Below, piece after piece: positions 33,326 to 41,856 of a stretch of DNA of 64,000 nucleotides. Source of the DNA: Stenotrophomonas indicatrix (GTDB lineage Bacteria; Pseudomonadota; Gammaproteobacteria; Xanthomonadales; Xanthomonadaceae); NCBI RefSeq assembly GCF_002750975.1, contig NZ_PEJS01000001.1:2666001-2730000 (forward strand). Reading direction: 5' to 3'. Position numbers and translations under genes: made by a program. The notes below the pieces were generated by a model. It was not told where the DNA came from. It saw only the letters and a program-made list of their open reading frames with translations, and made no database searches. Position 1 is the stretch's first letter. Every line of letters begins with the position of its first letter.

Positions 33326-35227
33326 TTACGCGCCCTCGGCCTGGAGCCGCTCGGTGAAAGCCTGGAGGCTCATGCTGCCGAGATCTTCGCCAGAACGCGT
33401 ACGCACCGCCACAGCGCCGTTTTCCTTCTCGCGGTCACCAATGACCAGCAGGTACGGCACGCGCTGCAGCGTGTGCTCGCGAATCTTATAGCCGATCTTC
33501 TCGTTACGCAAATCGGCGCTGACGCGGAAGCCTTGATCCGCAAGGCTTTTGGTCACCGCAGAGACGTATTCAGCCTGCGCATCGGTGATATTGGCCACCA
33601 CCACCTGGGTCGGCGCCAGCCAGGCCGGGAACTGGCCGGCATGGTGCTCGATCAGGATGCCCAGGAAACGCTCCATCGAGCCGACGATGGCCCGGTGCAG
33701 CATCACCGGATGCTTCTTCTGGCTGTTTTCGTCCACGTATTCAGCGCCCAGACGGCCAGGCATCATGAAATCGACCTGCATGGTGCCCAGCTGCCAGGTG
33801 CGACCGATGGCGTCCTTCAGGTGGTACTCGATCTTCGGGCCATAGAAGGCGCCCTCGCCCGGCAGCTCCTGCCATTCCACCCCGCAGCTGGACAGCGCCG
33901 AGCGCAGCGCGCCCTCTGCCTTGTCCCAGGTGGCGTCATCGCCCAGGCGCGATTCGGGGCGCAGCGCGATCTTGACCTGGATCTCCTCGAAGCCGAAGTG
34001 CTGGTACACCGCCAGCGCCTGCTGGTGGAACGCGGTCACTTCCGCCTCGACCTGGTCTTCGGTGCAGAACACGTGACCGTCGTCCTGGGTGAAGCCACGC
34101 ACGCGCAGGATGCCGTGCAGCGCGCCGGAGGGCTCGTTGCGGTGGCAGGCGCCAAACTCACCGTAGCGGATCGGCAGATCGCGGTAGCTGTGCAGCCCCT
34201 GGTTGAACACCTGCACGTGACCCGGGCAGTTCATCGGCTTGAGCGCGTAGGTACGCTTCTCCGACTCGGTGAAGAACATCGCGTCCTGGTAGTTGTCCCA
34301 GTGGCCCGATTTCTGCCACAGCGACACGTCCAGGATCTGCGGGCAGCGCACTTCGCCGTAGCCGGTGCTGCGGTACACCTTGCGCATGTACTGCTCGACC
34401 ACCTGCCACAGCGCCCAGCCCTTCGGGTGCCAGAACACCAGGCCCGGGGCCTCTTCCTGCAGGTGGAACAGGTCCTGCTGCTTGCCGATGCGACGGTGGT
34501 CGCGCATCTCCGCTTCTTCGATGCGCTTGATGTACGCATCGAGCTGCTTCTTGTCGGCCCAGGCGGTGCCGTAGACGCGCTGCAGCTGCTCGTTCTGCGC
34601 GTCGCCGCGCCAATAGGCGCCGGAAATGCGGGTCAGCTTGAAGGCCTTCAGGAAGCGCGTGTTCGGCACGTGCGGGCCGCGGCACATGTCCACGTATTCC
34701 TGGTGGTAGTACATGCCCATCGCCTGGATGTCAGGCGACATGTCCTCGATCAGGCGCAGCTTGTAGTCCTCGCCACGGGCCTTGAAGATCTCGATGACTT
34801 CCGCGCGCGGCGTCACTTTCTTGATGACGTCGTAGTCCTGCGCGATCAGCTCGCCCATGCGCTTTTCGATCGCCGCCATGTCTTCGGGGGTGAACGGGCG
34901 CTCGGAGTAGATGTCGTAGTAGAAGCCCTCGGCGATCACCGGGCCGATCACCATCTTCACGTCCGGATAGAGCTGCTTGACCGCGTGGCCGACCAGGTGG
35001 GCACTGGAGTGGCGGATGATTTCCACGCCCTCCTCGTCCTTGGCGGTGATGATGCGCAGGGACGCATCGTGGTCGATGACGTCACTGGCATCGACCAGCA
35101 CGCCATCCACCGAACCGGCGATGGTGGCCTTGGCCAGGCCGGCGCCGATCGACTGGGCGACGTCCATGACGCTGACGGGGTTTTCGAATTCGCGGCGGCT
35201 GCCGTCGGGAAGGGTAATCGTGATCAT
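33326..35227 (-). CDS. thrS: Threonine--tRNA ligase
   Basis: A 633-residue class II synthetase. The TGS domain ([20 protein letters not shown]) is followed by the editing domain with [16 protein letters not shown] and the catalytic core (YFDMCRGPH-like [20 protein letters not shown]; motif 2 [20 protein letters not shown]). It ends with an anticodon-binding domain ([20 protein letters not shown]). It charges tRNA-Thr and edits Ser-tRNA. The 65-bp-plus leader upstream carries a short Thr-rich ORF and a terminator. infC follows by 64 bases, as in E. coli. Confidence 0.98.
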   Translation of the reverse strand: MITITLPDGSRREFENPVSVMDVAQSIGAGLAKATIAGSVDGVLVDASDVIDHDASLRIITAKDEEGVEIIRHSSAHLVGHAVKQLYPDVKMVIGPVIAEGFYYDIYSERPFTPEDMAAIEKRMGELIAQDYDVIKKVTPRAEVIEIFKARGEDYKLRLIEDMSPDIQAMGMYYHQEYVDMCRGPHVPNTRFLKAFKLTRISGAYWRGDAQNEQLQRVYGTAWADKKQLDAYIKRIEEAEMRDHRRIGKQQDLFHLQEEAPGLVFWHPKGWALWQVVEQYMRKVYRSTGYGEVRCPQILDVSLWQKSGHWDNYQDAMFFTESEKRTYALKPMNCPGHVQVFNQGLHSYRDLPIRYGEFGACHRNEPSGALHGILRVRGFTQDDGHVFCTEDQVEAEVTAFHQQALAVYQHFGFEEIQVKIALRPESRLGDDATWDKAEGALRSALSSCGVEWQELPGEGAFYGPKIEYHLKDAIGRTWQLGTMQVDFMMPGRLGAEYVDENSQKKHPVMLHRAIVGSMERFLGILIEHHAGQFPAWLAPTQVVVANITDAQAEYVSAVTKSLADQGFRVSADLRNEKIGYKIREHTLQRVPYLLVIGDREKENGAVAVRTRSGEDLGSMSLQAFTERLQAEGA

Positions 35228-35294
35228 TGCAATGGCTTCATGCGGGGCCCGCCGTGGCGGGCTGGAAAGCGCTCCCGGGCTGTCGTCCGGGCAA

Positions 35295-35317
35295 TAAAAA
35301 AGCGCCGCGAGGGCGCC
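35295..35317 (-). terminator. Attenuator-type terminator in the thrS leader
   Basis: On the minus strand GGCGCC-CTC-GCGGCGC (core stem GCGCC/GGCGC) followed by TTTTTTATT, lying 68 bases upstream of the thrS ATG and 26 bases after the stop of a Thr-rich leader ORF. A terminator at this place makes sense only as a regulated one. Confidence 0.75.
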
Positions 35318-35342
35318 TGGAATGCAGGGCCTTCGGGGCAGG

Positions 35343-35369
35343 TCAACAGTGGGCGGTGGTAGTGCTCAT
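35343..35369 (-). CDS. Putative thrS leader peptide MSTTTAHC
   Basis: A nine-codon frame (ATG to TGA) encoding MSTTTAHC, three consecutive Thr codons (ACT ACC ACC) in eight residues. It lies between a likely thrS promoter and the leader terminator. The layout matches leader peptides of amino-acid operons, where a ribosome stalled at hungry codons prevents terminator formation. The ribosome site is poor (GAG in CCGAGCG), and the antiterminator pairing was not worked out. Too short for standard gene finding. Confidence 0.6.
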   Translation of the reverse strand: MSTTTAHC

Positions 35370-35431
35370 GTCGCACGCTCGGCCGGCGCAGTGCGCGGGC
35401 CACCTTGGTTCCAGGATGTGGTTGCCCGTGA

Positions 35432-35460
35432 TCTTAAACCAGCGGCGGACAAAGCCCAAG
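35432..35460 (-). promoter_or_regulatory. Probable thrS leader promoter
   Basis: On the minus strand TTGGGC (35460-35455) and TAAGAT (35437-35432) with a 17-base spacer. The transcript would start near 35425, about 56 bases before the leader-peptide ATG. The hexamers are moderate matches. Confidence 0.5.
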
Positions 35461-35646
35461 CGGTGCCTGAATGGCGCTGGCTGGCGGCGTGAAAACGCAA
35501 TGATTACCATGTCCGCGCAGCCCGCCCCGTGCCGGCCTGCCCGCTTCCCCCCAGGATCCTGCAATGCGCCACCCGCCCCGACCGGCGCCTGCCGGTCCCG
35601 CCCGTGCCCCGCGTTCACCGGCCCTATGCCGGGCCCGGAGCCGCCG

Positions 35647-35943
35647 ATGATCACCGTTGGCCTGTCGACCCTGGGCTTCTGCAGCCTCGGCATGCTGTCG
35701 GCGATGTTCTCCGCGCTGGCCTTCTATGCCGCCTCCCCGCACTGCCGCTGGCCACGCCTGCGCCGTGCCGGGCGCCTGGGCCGGCAGATCGGCCTGGTCG
35801 CTGCAGTCGCTGCGCTGTGGCTGTGGATGGCCGAACTGGGCTTTGCCGCCGGCCTGGTGGCGATGCTGTGCACCTGGATGCTGGCCGCCATGCTGCTGCC
35901 GGCACTGGCCGCGTGGCACCGTCCCGATGTGGAGCCGCGCTGA
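35647..35943 (+). CDS. DUF3325 family membrane protein
   Basis: A 98-residue inner-membrane protein with three transmembrane helices (TLGFCSLGMLSAMFSALAFY; QIGLVAAVAALWLWMAELGF; AAGLVAMLCTWMLAAMLLPA). The pattern fits DUF3325, which in many proteobacteria sits with DUF3649 and a PepSY protein beside siderophore receptors. GGAG lies six bases before ATG 35647. The stop overlaps the next start (TGATG). A link to iron uptake is inferred from neighbours. Confidence 0.75.
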   Translation: MITVGLSTLGFCSLGMLSAMFSALAFYAASPHCRWPRLRRAGRLGRQIGLVAAVAALWLWMAELGFAAGLVAMLCTWMLAAMLLPALAAWHRPDVEPR

Positions 35944-36206
35944 TGTGGTCGCGCGCACTGGCCGGCATCTTCGCCGGCTTCTTCCTTGCCGCTGCGGCGA
36001 CCGGCCTGGTCGCATGGCTGCCGCCGGGGCCCTGGCAGAAAGCCCTGGTGCCGAGCCTGATCGCGTTCGTCCCGTTGTGGATGCTGGCCGCGCTGTGGGC
36101 CTTCAGTTTCCGCAGCCCGTTGCGCGCCTGGCTGACCCTGACCGGTTGCGCGGCCCTGGGCTTCGCCTTACTCGGCCTGCTGCGCCTGGCCGGCGCAGTG
36201 CAATGA
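35943..36206 (+). CDS. DUF3649 family membrane protein
   Basis: An 87-residue inner-membrane protein with three helices (MWSRALAGIFAGFFLAAAAT; LVPSLIAFVPLWMLAALWAF; LTLTGCAALGFALLGLLRLA) and the SFRSPLRAWL turn typical of DUF3649. It is coupled by overlap to the DUF3325 gene and followed ten bases later by the PepSY gene, the usual order of this iron-linked module. Confidence 0.75.
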   Translation: MWSRALAGIFAGFFLAAAATGLVAWLPPGPWQKALVPSLIAFVPLWMLAALWAFSFRSPLRAWLTLTGCAALGFALLGLLRLAGAVQ

Positions 36207-36216
36207 GATCGACTGC

Positions 36217-37776
36217 ATGAAATTCAGTTCACAGACCCTGCGCACGTTCACCACCCTGCACACCTGGGTCGGCCTGGTCGCCGGCTTCGGGCTGTTCGTG
36301 GCGTTCTATGCCGGCGCACTGACCCTGTTCCACCATGACCTCCCGCTGTGGCAGACGCCTGGCGCGGCAACCGCATTGCCGGCCGGCCTGGATGACGCCC
36401 AGTACCTGCTCGACGACGTGCTGGCCACGCATGCGGAAGCGCGTCGCCACGTCGGCATGACCTTCCCGGGCGCCGATCATCCGCAGCCGTTGGCCTACTG
36501 GCAGGCCGAAGACGGCAGCTGGCGCTATGCATGGCCGGGACAGATCAGCGGCAGTCCGACGCCACCGCAGACCGGGCTGGCCGAACTGGTCAACGAACTG
36601 CATTACAGCTTGGGCCTGCCGGTGGCCGGGATCTACGTGATGGGCATCGTCAGCTTGCTGTACGGCATGGCCCTGCTCAGCGGGCTGGTGATCCATCTGC
36701 CCAAGCTGCTGGGCGATCTGTTCGCGCTGCGCCCGGGCCGCAATCTCAAGCAGCAGTGGCAGGACGCGCACAACGTGATCGGCGTGCTCAGCCTGCCGTT
36801 CCACCTGATGTTCGCGGTGACCGGCGCCCTGCTCTGCCTGGTGTTCATGCAGATGGCGGTACTCGATCCCCTGATCTACGACGGCAAGGCGCTGCAGGCG
36901 GTACCGACGGCGATGGATACCGCGCCGCTGCGCGAAGCCAGTGGCATCCCTGCCGCACCGGGCAGCCTGCGCGAACTGCACGCGCGGGCGCTGGAAGTGG
37001 CCCGCGCGCAGGGCGTGGCCAACTTCGAACCGGCCTACCTGAAACTGGCCAATGGCGGTGATGCCAACGCGACCATCGAAATCACCGGCGAGGCCAGCGG
37101 TACGCTTGGCCCGCTCGGCGCTGTCGCGCTGGATGTCGAAAGCGGCCGCGTGCTGGCCAGCCAGCTGCCCGGCCAGCGCGATGCCAATCACGCCACGCTC
37201 AGTGCCGCCTACGCCCTGCATTTCGGCGAGTTCGGCAACGGCGTGGTGGTCTGGCTGTACTTCCTGCTCGGCCTCGGCGGCGCCTTCCTGTTCTATTCGG
37301 GCAACCTGCTGTGGATCGAATCGCGCCGCAAGCGCCGTCAGCCGCAGCAGTCACGCGCAGCCATCAACATGGCGCGGGCCACGGTGGGCGTCTGCATCGG
37401 CCTGTGTGTGGCGATCTCGGTGGCCTTCGTGGCCGCGCTGGTGCTGGAGCGGGTAGCGCCTGCCCAGGTCGACCACGGCATCCGCTGGGCCTGCTTCGTG
37501 ACCTGGGCGGCGTGTGCGCTGTGGGCAGCCCTGCGCCGCCCGGCACAGGCGGCGCGCGAGCTGCTGTGGGCTGCGGCGATCAGCACCGCGCTGGTGCCGG
37601 TGGCGCACGGCGCCCTCAACGGTGACTGGCTGTGGCTGGCCGCCGCACGCGGCCACTGGCCGTTGTTCTGGATCGATGCGATGGCACTGGCGATGGCCTT
37701 TGGCTTTGCCCGTCTGGCGTATGCGAGCCAGCGGCGGGCCCGCAACGATGACCCCAACAGCGTGTGGGCGAACTGA
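36217..37776 (+). CDS. PepSY-associated TM protein (PiuB-like)
   Basis: A 519-residue inner-membrane protein with PepSY-associated transmembrane helices: TFTTLHTWVGLVAGFGLFVA at the N-terminus, LNWLLY-type helices GIYVMGIVSLLYGMALLSGL and VIGVLSLPFHLMFAVTGALL, and three more C-terminal helices. Periplasmic PepSY-like segments lie between. Conserved His residues in H15, FHHD and LPFH could bind haem. Family members (PiuB, FsqB-type) are thought to reduce ferric-siderophores at the inner membrane. It is the third gene of the DUF3325-DUF3649-PepSY operon. Confidence 0.9.
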   Translation: MKFSSQTLRTFTTLHTWVGLVAGFGLFVAFYAGALTLFHHDLPLWQTPGAATALPAGLDDAQYLLDDVLATHAEARRHVGMTFPGADHPQPLAYWQAEDGSWRYAWPGQISGSPTPPQTGLAELVNELHYSLGLPVAGIYVMGIVSLLYGMALLSGLVIHLPKLLGDLFALRPGRNLKQQWQDAHNVIGVLSLPFHLMFAVTGALLCLVFMQMAVLDPLIYDGKALQAVPTAMDTAPLREASGIPAAPGSLRELHARALEVARAQGVANFEPAYLKLANGGDANATIEITGEASGTLGPLGAVALDVESGRVLASQLPGQRDANHATLSAAYALHFGEFGNGVVVWLYFLLGLGGAFLFYSGNLLWIESRRKRRQPQQSRAAINMARATVGVCIGLCVAISVAFVAALVLERVAPAQVDHGIRWACFVTWAACALWAALRRPAQAARELLWAAAISTALVPVAHGALNGDWLWLAAARGHWPLFWIDAMALAMAFGFARLAYASQRRARNDDPNSVWAN

Positions 37777-37801
37777 CCGGGCCAGCTCGAAGCACGCGGG
37801 T

Positions 37802-38194
37802 TTACATGGCTTCCACGTAGCGGGCCACTTCGATCAGGTTCCCATCCGGATCACGGAAGTACACCGACTCGATCGGCCCAAGCGCTCCGGTACGCGGCAC
37901 CGGCCCTTCTTCAATCGTTACCTGCTGGGCCTGCAGGTGGGCCAGCACCGCCTGTACGCCCAGCGGGGTGATCAGGCACAGATCGGCACTGCCACGGGTC
38001 GGCAGCAGCGCGTGGGGCTGCAACGGCGCGCTGGCCGGGTGCAGGTTGATCTTCTGCTGGCCGAACTGCAGGGCGACGCGGCCGGCGCCGAAGCGCACGA
38101 CCTGCATGCCCAGCACGCGCTGGTAGAAGTCGCAGCTGCGCTCGATGTCGGCAACGGTAAGCACCAGATGGTCCAGGCGGTCGATGATGATCAT
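37802..38194 (-). CDS. VOC (glyoxalase/bleomycin resistance) family protein
   Basis: A 130-residue cytoplasmic protein with two beta-alpha-beta-beta-beta units: IDRLDHLVLTVADIERSCDF ... GRVALQFGQQKINLHP and GSADLCLITPLGVQAVLAHL ... ESVYFRDPDGNLIEVARYVE. Metal-site residues (His9, His in NLHP, Glu in IEVARY) are present. Family members include glyoxalase I, dioxygenases and fosfomycin/bleomycin resistance proteins; the substrate is unknown. The start codon lies in a perfect 12-bp inverted repeat. Confidence 0.92.
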   Translation of the reverse strand: MIIIDRLDHLVLTVADIERSCDFYQRVLGMQVVRFGAGRVALQFGQQKINLHPASAPLQPHALLPTRGSADLCLITPLGVQAVLAHLQAQQVTIEEGPVPRTGALGPIESVYFRDPDGNLIEVARYVEAM

Positions 38195-38220
38195 GCACGC
38201 AGCTTAGCGCTGCGTGCATG
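38192..38220. repeat. Inverted repeat over the VOC gene start
   Basis: CATGCACGCAGC-TTAGC-GCTGCGTGCATG, a perfect 12-bp stem with a five-base loop. One arm contains the VOC start codon, so it may be an operator or an mRNA hairpin that hides the start. Confidence 0.7.
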
Positions 38221-38297
38221 GCGCCGATGTGCGGTTTCAGGCCACAGCGTTTGCCCGTCACCGCCGTACCAGCCCCGGTCCGGAGATGTCGAACCGG

Positions 38298-39488
38298 TCA
38301 GTCGCCGACGCGGGCCTTCTGCCACGGAGCGAGCATGGCGTTGAGCAGGCTGGCCTGCTCGTCGTCACCGGTCAGCTCCCACATGAAGACACCGGCCAGG
38401 CCCTGCTCGCGCGCGAACTGCGCACGCAGGCCGATGGAGCGCGGATCCTCGTAACTGATGAAGATCTTCTGCGCCGGGTTGTACAGCCACGGACTCTGCG
38501 CCTGCGGTTGCCAATGCTTCGTCCAACCCGGCTGGTCGAGATAGCGCGCCTTGATCACCCGCCAGTCACCGGCGTCGGCCGGCGCGCTGTAGGCCTGGTA
38601 CAGGCCGTCCGCCGACTCGCCGGTGACCTTGAAGCCGCGCCCGTAGAACGGCACGCCCAGCACCAGCTTGGCCGCCGGCACGCCATGCTCGCGGTAGTAC
38701 TGCACGGCACCGGCCACGTTGTTCCAGCGCCGCAGCTCCGGCGCCAGCGGGTCGGCTGGCACTTCATGCAGGGGGGCATTGAAGGTCGATACCGATGAGA
38801 AGCCGGTGCCCATGTCGTAGCTCATCAGGTTGATGAAATCGAACACCTTGGCCAACGCCGGCAGATCGTAGCTGGCGGCGGGGTTGTATGGTCCATCGGT
38901 CTGCAGACGGCCAGCGGCCAGCGCGGCGGTCAGCAGCATCGGCTGCCCCGCCTTTCTGCCGCGGGCATCCAGCGCCAGCCGGAAGGCCTGCGCAAGCTTG
39001 GTCAGGTTGGCACGGTCCTGCGGGCGGTGCGCCAGTTCCTTCGGGCCACCGCTGACGGGGAACTCCCAGTCGATGTCCACGCCATCGAAACTGCCGGCAT
39101 GGCGCTCGAAGAACAACGCCATGCACGAATCGACCAGGCGCCTGCGGCTGGTCTCGGTCAGCGCCGCATCGGAGAATCCGCCCGCGCCCCAGCCCCCGAT
39201 CGAAATCAACGTGCGCAGATGCGGATGCCTGCGCTTGAGCTCGGCCAATGCGGCGAAGTTGGCTGGCGCCTCGGCACCGATCGCACAGCGTCCGTCCTCG
39301 ATGGTGGAAAACGCATAGAACAGATGGGTGAGTCGTTCGGCCGGGATGCTCGATACCGGATAGCGCTCGGCGGAACCGCCGGGATAGTACGCACCGAAGA
39401 TCGGCGGTTGCGCCGGTTGCGCCTGCGCGGCAATGGGCAGGGTGCCGGCGATCAGCACTGCAAGTACGGCCAAGGTCTGGCGGAACAT
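38298..39488 (-). CDS. GH18 family glycoside hydrolase (chitinase-like)
   Basis: A 396-residue secreted enzyme with a signal peptide (MFRQTLAVLAVLIAGTLPIA). The GH18 signature is intact: substrate strand TLISIGGWG (95-101) and catalytic DGVDIDWEFP with D135, D138, D140 and acid E142. Later strands FINLMSYDMGTG and VPFYGRGFKV are usual for chitinases. It should cleave chitin or related GlcNAc polymers outside the cell, with no separate chitin-binding module. It is divergent from the TPR gene; the promoter is not clear. Confidence 0.94.
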   Translation of the reverse strand: MFRQTLAVLAVLIAGTLPIAAQAQPAQPPIFGAYYPGGSAERYPVSSIPAERLTHLFYAFSTIEDGRCAIGAEAPANFAALAELKRRHPHLRTLISIGGWGAGGFSDAALTETSRRRLVDSCMALFFERHAGSFDGVDIDWEFPVSGGPKELAHRPQDRANLTKLAQAFRLALDARGRKAGQPMLLTAALAAGRLQTDGPYNPAASYDLPALAKVFDFINLMSYDMGTGFSSVSTFNAPLHEVPADPLAPELRRWNNVAGAVQYYREHGVPAAKLVLGVPFYGRGFKVTGESADGLYQAYSAPADAGDWRVIKARYLDQPGWTKHWQPQAQSPWLYNPAQKIFISYEDPRSIGLRAQFAREQGLAGVFMWELTGDDEQASLLNAMLAPWQKARVGD

Positions 39489-39693
39489 GGAAACTCCCGG
39501 GTCAAAGGCGCCGCCACGTTAGCAAACAGATCGGCCCGTGGTGCGGATGTCCGTGCATGTCGTCCGCTGGACAGTGGCGTGCCGCTGGAAGCTGACACGG
39601 TCGTGGCTGCACAACGTCGAAAGCACTTCGCTGCAGGACAACACACGACCTGCCTGAGCTAAGGTGGCGCTGGATCTTCACTGGCACACGGAC

Positions 39694-40677
39694 ATGACCG
39701 CAGACCACGACGCAGACGGCGAACTGCTGGACGACGAAACCCTCGAAAAGCTGCAGGCGCTGGAGGCCCGCGCCTATGCGGCCTTTGATGCGGGCGACCT
39801 GGCTGACGCAGCAATGCTGTTCGGCCAGCTCGTCGAATGGACACCCGACATCCCCCACCTGCACTACATGCGCGGGCTGGCACACAAGTACCTGCGCGAG
39901 TGGGCGTTGTCGCTGCAGGACAATCTCCGCTCCGAGCAGCTGCGCGATGAAGTCGATGAGGCGACCGCGTGGAATGCGGGAATTGCCGCCACCGGCGCCG
40001 GCGACTGGGCCGAGGCGCGCCGGCAATGGACCCGCTGCGGCATCACCCTCCCCGAGGGCGAAGGCCCGATCAACGGCAATTTCGGCGTTGCCTGTGTTCG
40101 CCTGAATCCGTGGTCCAGCGGCGAGACCGTGTACATGCGCCGGCTCGATCCGGTACGCGCGCGGCTGGAAAACGTGCCGCTTGCGGAGAGCGGGTTCCGC
40201 TTCGGCGACATCGTGCTGCACGACGGCGCCTCCACCGGGCGCCGGACCTACGGCGAGCGCGAAGTACCGGTGTTCAATGCCATGCAGCGCCTGCAGCAGT
40301 CGGACATGGCGACCTACGCCGTGTTCGTGCAATGCGGTTCGCCGGACGACATCGCCGCGCTGCGCGCAATGACGTTGCCCGGCATCGGCCTGGTCGAAGA
40401 CTGGACCCATTCGGTACGTCACCTGTGCCTGCGTTGCAGCTATGGCGCACCGCACCAGCACGATGACGACAGCCACGAGGATGACGGCGGCTGGGTGCGC
40501 GAGCGCAATCTCGGTATTGCCGCACAAGGCCGCGCTGCGGTCGAAAAACTGATGTCGGCCTGGGCCGCGGCAGGCACCGGGCGCACGCTCGATGCGATCG
40601 AACACCGTGAGCACCCGCAGCAGGGTCCGCAGCCGGGCCAGGTGTGGTGGCTGGGTCACGAACAAGCGGACGCATGA
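39694..40677 (+). CDS. TPR-containing protein
   Basis: A 327-residue cytoplasmic protein. Residues about 20-110 form two to three tetratricopeptide-like helix pairs (LEARAYAAFDAGDLADAAML; YMRGLAHKYLREWALSLQDN; TAWNAGIAATGAGDWAEARR). A C-terminal mixed domain has a CLRCSYG motif and an acidic His/Asp-rich loop HQHDDDSHEDD, which could bind metal. No named family is recognised for the second half. ATG 39694 is used; GTG 39664 would add ten residues. It is divergent from the chitinase gene. Confidence 0.8.
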   Translation: MTADHDADGELLDDETLEKLQALEARAYAAFDAGDLADAAMLFGQLVEWTPDIPHLHYMRGLAHKYLREWALSLQDNLRSEQLRDEVDEATAWNAGIAATGAGDWAEARRQWTRCGITLPEGEGPINGNFGVACVRLNPWSSGETVYMRRLDPVRARLENVPLAESGFRFGDIVLHDGASTGRRTYGEREVPVFNAMQRLQQSDMATYAVFVQCGSPDDIAALRAMTLPGIGLVEDWTHSVRHLCLRCSYGAPHQHDDDSHEDDGGWVRERNLGIAAQGRAAVEKLMSAWAAAGTGRTLDAIEHREHPQQGPQPGQVWWLGHEQADA

Positions 40678-40791
40678 CGGCAGGGCGCTGCAGGCCTTGC
40701 GGCACAAGGCTTTCAGAATTCTTCAGGCGTCCTTCCAGCACTTCAGCCAGCCCTCTGGCCGAATCGGCACTCCTTTCGATGGAGTCCGATC

Positions 40792-41856
40792 ATGCGTTCG
40801 CCCCTGCCTGTGTCCGCCCTGCTGCTGTGCCTGTACGCCCTCCCCTGCATCGCCGGCCCTGCCCACCCTGATCCTGGCCGCATGCGCGCGCTGGAGCAGG
40901 CCATCGCCAGCGATGAGCTGAAACAGATCCGCAGCGTGCTGCTGCAGGTTGATGGACAGGTCGTGTACGAGGGCTATTTCAACGGTGCCGATGCGCAGAC
41001 CCTGCACGACGTGCGCTCGGCCAGTAAAAGCGTGACCGCCCTGCTGGTCGGCGCAGCGATCGGCGACGGCCGGCTGCCGGGCGTTCGCGCGAAGGTGTAC
41101 GACTACTTCCCGGCCTTCGTCGCCCAGCACGACGTGGATCCCCGCCTGCGTGGCACCACGGTGGAGGACCTGCTGGCGATGAGCACGCTGTGGGAGTGCG
41201 ACGACGAGAACCCGTTCTCGGCCGGCCACGAGGAGCGCATGTACGTCGGCGAGCGCTGGCTCGATTTTGCCCTGGCGCTGCCGGTGAAGGGCTTCGCGCC
41301 CTGGATGGCGCGCCCGGAGGACAGTCCTCACGGTCGCGCGTTTGCCTACTGCACCGCCAACTCCTTCGTGCTCGGCGCGGTACTGGAACGTGCGACCGGA
41401 CAACCGCTGGCCGATTACGCAGCCCATGCACTGGAACGACCACTGGGCATCACCCACAGCCTGTGGAACCGTTCCCCCGAGGGCATCGGCATGGGCGGAG
41501 GCGGCACACGCTACCGCAGCCGGGACCTGGCCCGCCTTGGCCAGCTCGTGCTTGATGGCGGTCGTTGGCAGGGGCGCCAGCTGGTTCCACGCGACTACGT
41601 CGCCGCGATGCTGTCACCGCAGGCAACGGCCGGCGACGGCAGCGATTACGGCTATCAATGGTGGGGCCTGAAACTGACTGTCGGTGGCCAGCCACAGACC
41701 GTATGGGCGATGTCCGGCAACGGCGGCAACTACGTGTTCCTGCTGCCGCAACAGCGCGCTGTCGCGGTGGTGACCAGCCAGGCCTACAACCGCAGCATCG
41801 CTCACCCGCAGTCGCGCCGCATCCTCACCGAATTCCTGCTGCCGGCGCTGCGCTGA
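40792..41856 (+). CDS. Beta-lactamase-fold serine hydrolase
   Basis: A 354-residue exported protein with a signal peptide (MRSPLPVSALLLCLYALPCI). The active-site SxxK is S76-A-S-K79 in HDVRSASKSVTALLVG, followed by the second motif in FAYCTANSFVLGAVLERATG. WGLKLTV and SGNGGNYVFLLPQQ fit the third region. This is the class C/EstB-type family, which includes esterases, peptidases and AmpC; nothing singles out a beta-lactamase. Its 3' end overlaps the convergent regulator by 32 bases. Confidence 0.9.
   Translation: MRSPLPVSALLLCLYALPCIAGPAHPDPGRMRALEQAIASDELKQIRSVLLQVDGQVVYEGYFNGADAQTLHDVRSASKSVTALLVGAAIGDGRLPGVRAKVYDYFPAFVAQHDVDPRLRGTTVEDLLAMSTLWECDDENPFSAGHEERMYVGERWLDFALALPVKGFAPWMARPEDSPHGRAFAYCTANSFVLGAVLERATGQPLADYAAHALERPLGITHSLWNRSPEGIGMGGGGTRYRSRDLARLGQLVLDGGRWQGRQLVPRDYVAAMLSPQATAGDGSDYGYQWWGLKLTVGGQPQTVWAMSGNGGNYVFLLPQQRAVAVVTSQAYNRSIAHPQSRRILTEFLLPALR

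Noticed and set aside
33230..35362. A 710-codon plus-strand open frame opposite thrS
   Set aside because: Shadow of thrS; no recognisable motif and the composition follows the third codon position of the real gene.
40792..41856. Serine hydrolase considered as a true beta-lactamase
   Set aside because: Only the SxxK motif is convincing; the remaining motifs fit the broad esterase/peptidase family as well, and it does not resemble the L1 or L2 enzymes of Stenotrophomonas.
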